Shown piece after piece: positions 5,642 through 5,747 of a stretch of DNA of 5,747 nucleotides. Source of the DNA: OMOG01 sp041485845. GTDB lineage: Bacteria > Acidobacteriota > Terriglobia > Bryobacterales > Bryobacteraceae. A program made the position numbers and the translations under genes. Numbering within the stretch: the first letter of the stretch is position 1; the number at the start of each line of letters is the position of its first letter. The notes below the pieces were generated by a model that saw only the letters and a list, made by a program, of their open reading frames with translations, was not told the DNA's origin and ran no database searches. The DNA lies in NCBI GenBank assembly GCA_041485845.1, contig JBGPKH010000585.1, positions 1 through 5,747 on the forward strand. Direction: 5' to 3'.

Positions 5642-5747
5642 CAACACCGGCTATCGAGCCCCGCTCGTCCCCGGCAAGGTCTATCGGCTTCTCCCCGATC
5701 CGAAAGCGGCGAAGGATGCTTTGGTGCGGATCGTCGATGAGAGTGGC
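5604..5747 (+). CDS. Small protein of unknown function, N-terminal part (cut by window edge)
   Basis: From the ATG at 5604 the frame stays open for 48 codons to the edge: it begins MKAPTKPFALCLDNTGYRAP, then reads LVPGKVYRLLPDPKAAKDAL and VRIVDESG. It resembles small (about 70-residue) conserved hypothetical proteins with a C-x-DN-x-GY start, a KVY-LPD middle and an R-VDESGED end, which I recall from varied bacteria without a known role. An in-frame GTG at 5595 is an alternative start; neither has a good ribosome site. It overlaps by 38 bp the tail of the repaired toxin frame but not the truncated toxin (stop at 5558). Same strand as the TA pair, so it could be the third gene of that transcript. 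No function is proposed. Confidence 0.6.
   Translation, partial: MKAPTKPFALCLDNTGYRAPLVPGKVYRLLPDPKAAKDALVRIVDESG

Noticed and set aside
1..5747. CRISPR array, tRNA, rRNA, transposase or integrase
   Set aside because: No regularly spaced repeats, RNA gene signatures, or mobile-element protein motifs were found on either strand.

Overview
The window is GC-rich, roughly 60% by eye, and bacterial. It holds three leftward genes (icd, a large SIR2-STAND-TPR protein, an exported creatininase-family protein). To their right lies a rightward block with the wreck of one toxin-antitoxin (TA) module, a second TA module whose toxin gene is frameshifted, and the start of a small unknown gene. The exported creatininase-like protein, the PF09720-type antitoxin with a ParE/RelE toxin, and the small acidic ORF together are reminiscent of Acidobacteriota (Solibacter/Bryobacter-like). 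This taxonomic guess is an inference from gene style, not a search result.

Layout: 1-364 (-) is the N-terminal third of NADP-type isocitrate dehydrogenase, cut by the window edge. 400-3684 (-) is a 1094-residue protein with an N-terminal SIR2-like NADase-type domain, a central STAND NTPase and a C-terminal TPR-like helical region. This is the architecture of single-protein antiphage sensors that deplete NAD+. 3804-4622 (-) is a signal-peptide-bearing creatininase-superfamily protein with altered metal-ligand positions. 4726-4818 (+) is a decayed fragment of a TA operon, carrying a 121-bp internal deletion relative to the copy further right. 4819-5085 is non-coding and includes an AT-rich stretch with phased A-tracts. 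5086-5310 (+) is an intact antitoxin gene overlapping by 4 bp a ParE/RelE-type toxin gene (5307-5641) that has lost one base near 5514. 5604 to the end (+) is the start of a small conserved-looking protein of unknown function.

How it fits together: the SIR2-STAND-TPR gene is the strongest candidate for an interesting system. It would act alone: the TPR region senses a trigger, the STAND module oligomerises, and the SIR2 domain destroys NAD+. It sits as a 3.3-kb single-gene cargo between two housekeeping-like genes, 35 bp ahead of icd, beside a TA graveyard. That pattern suits a small defence hotspot. No transposase, integrase, tRNA, rRNA or CRISPR array is visible.
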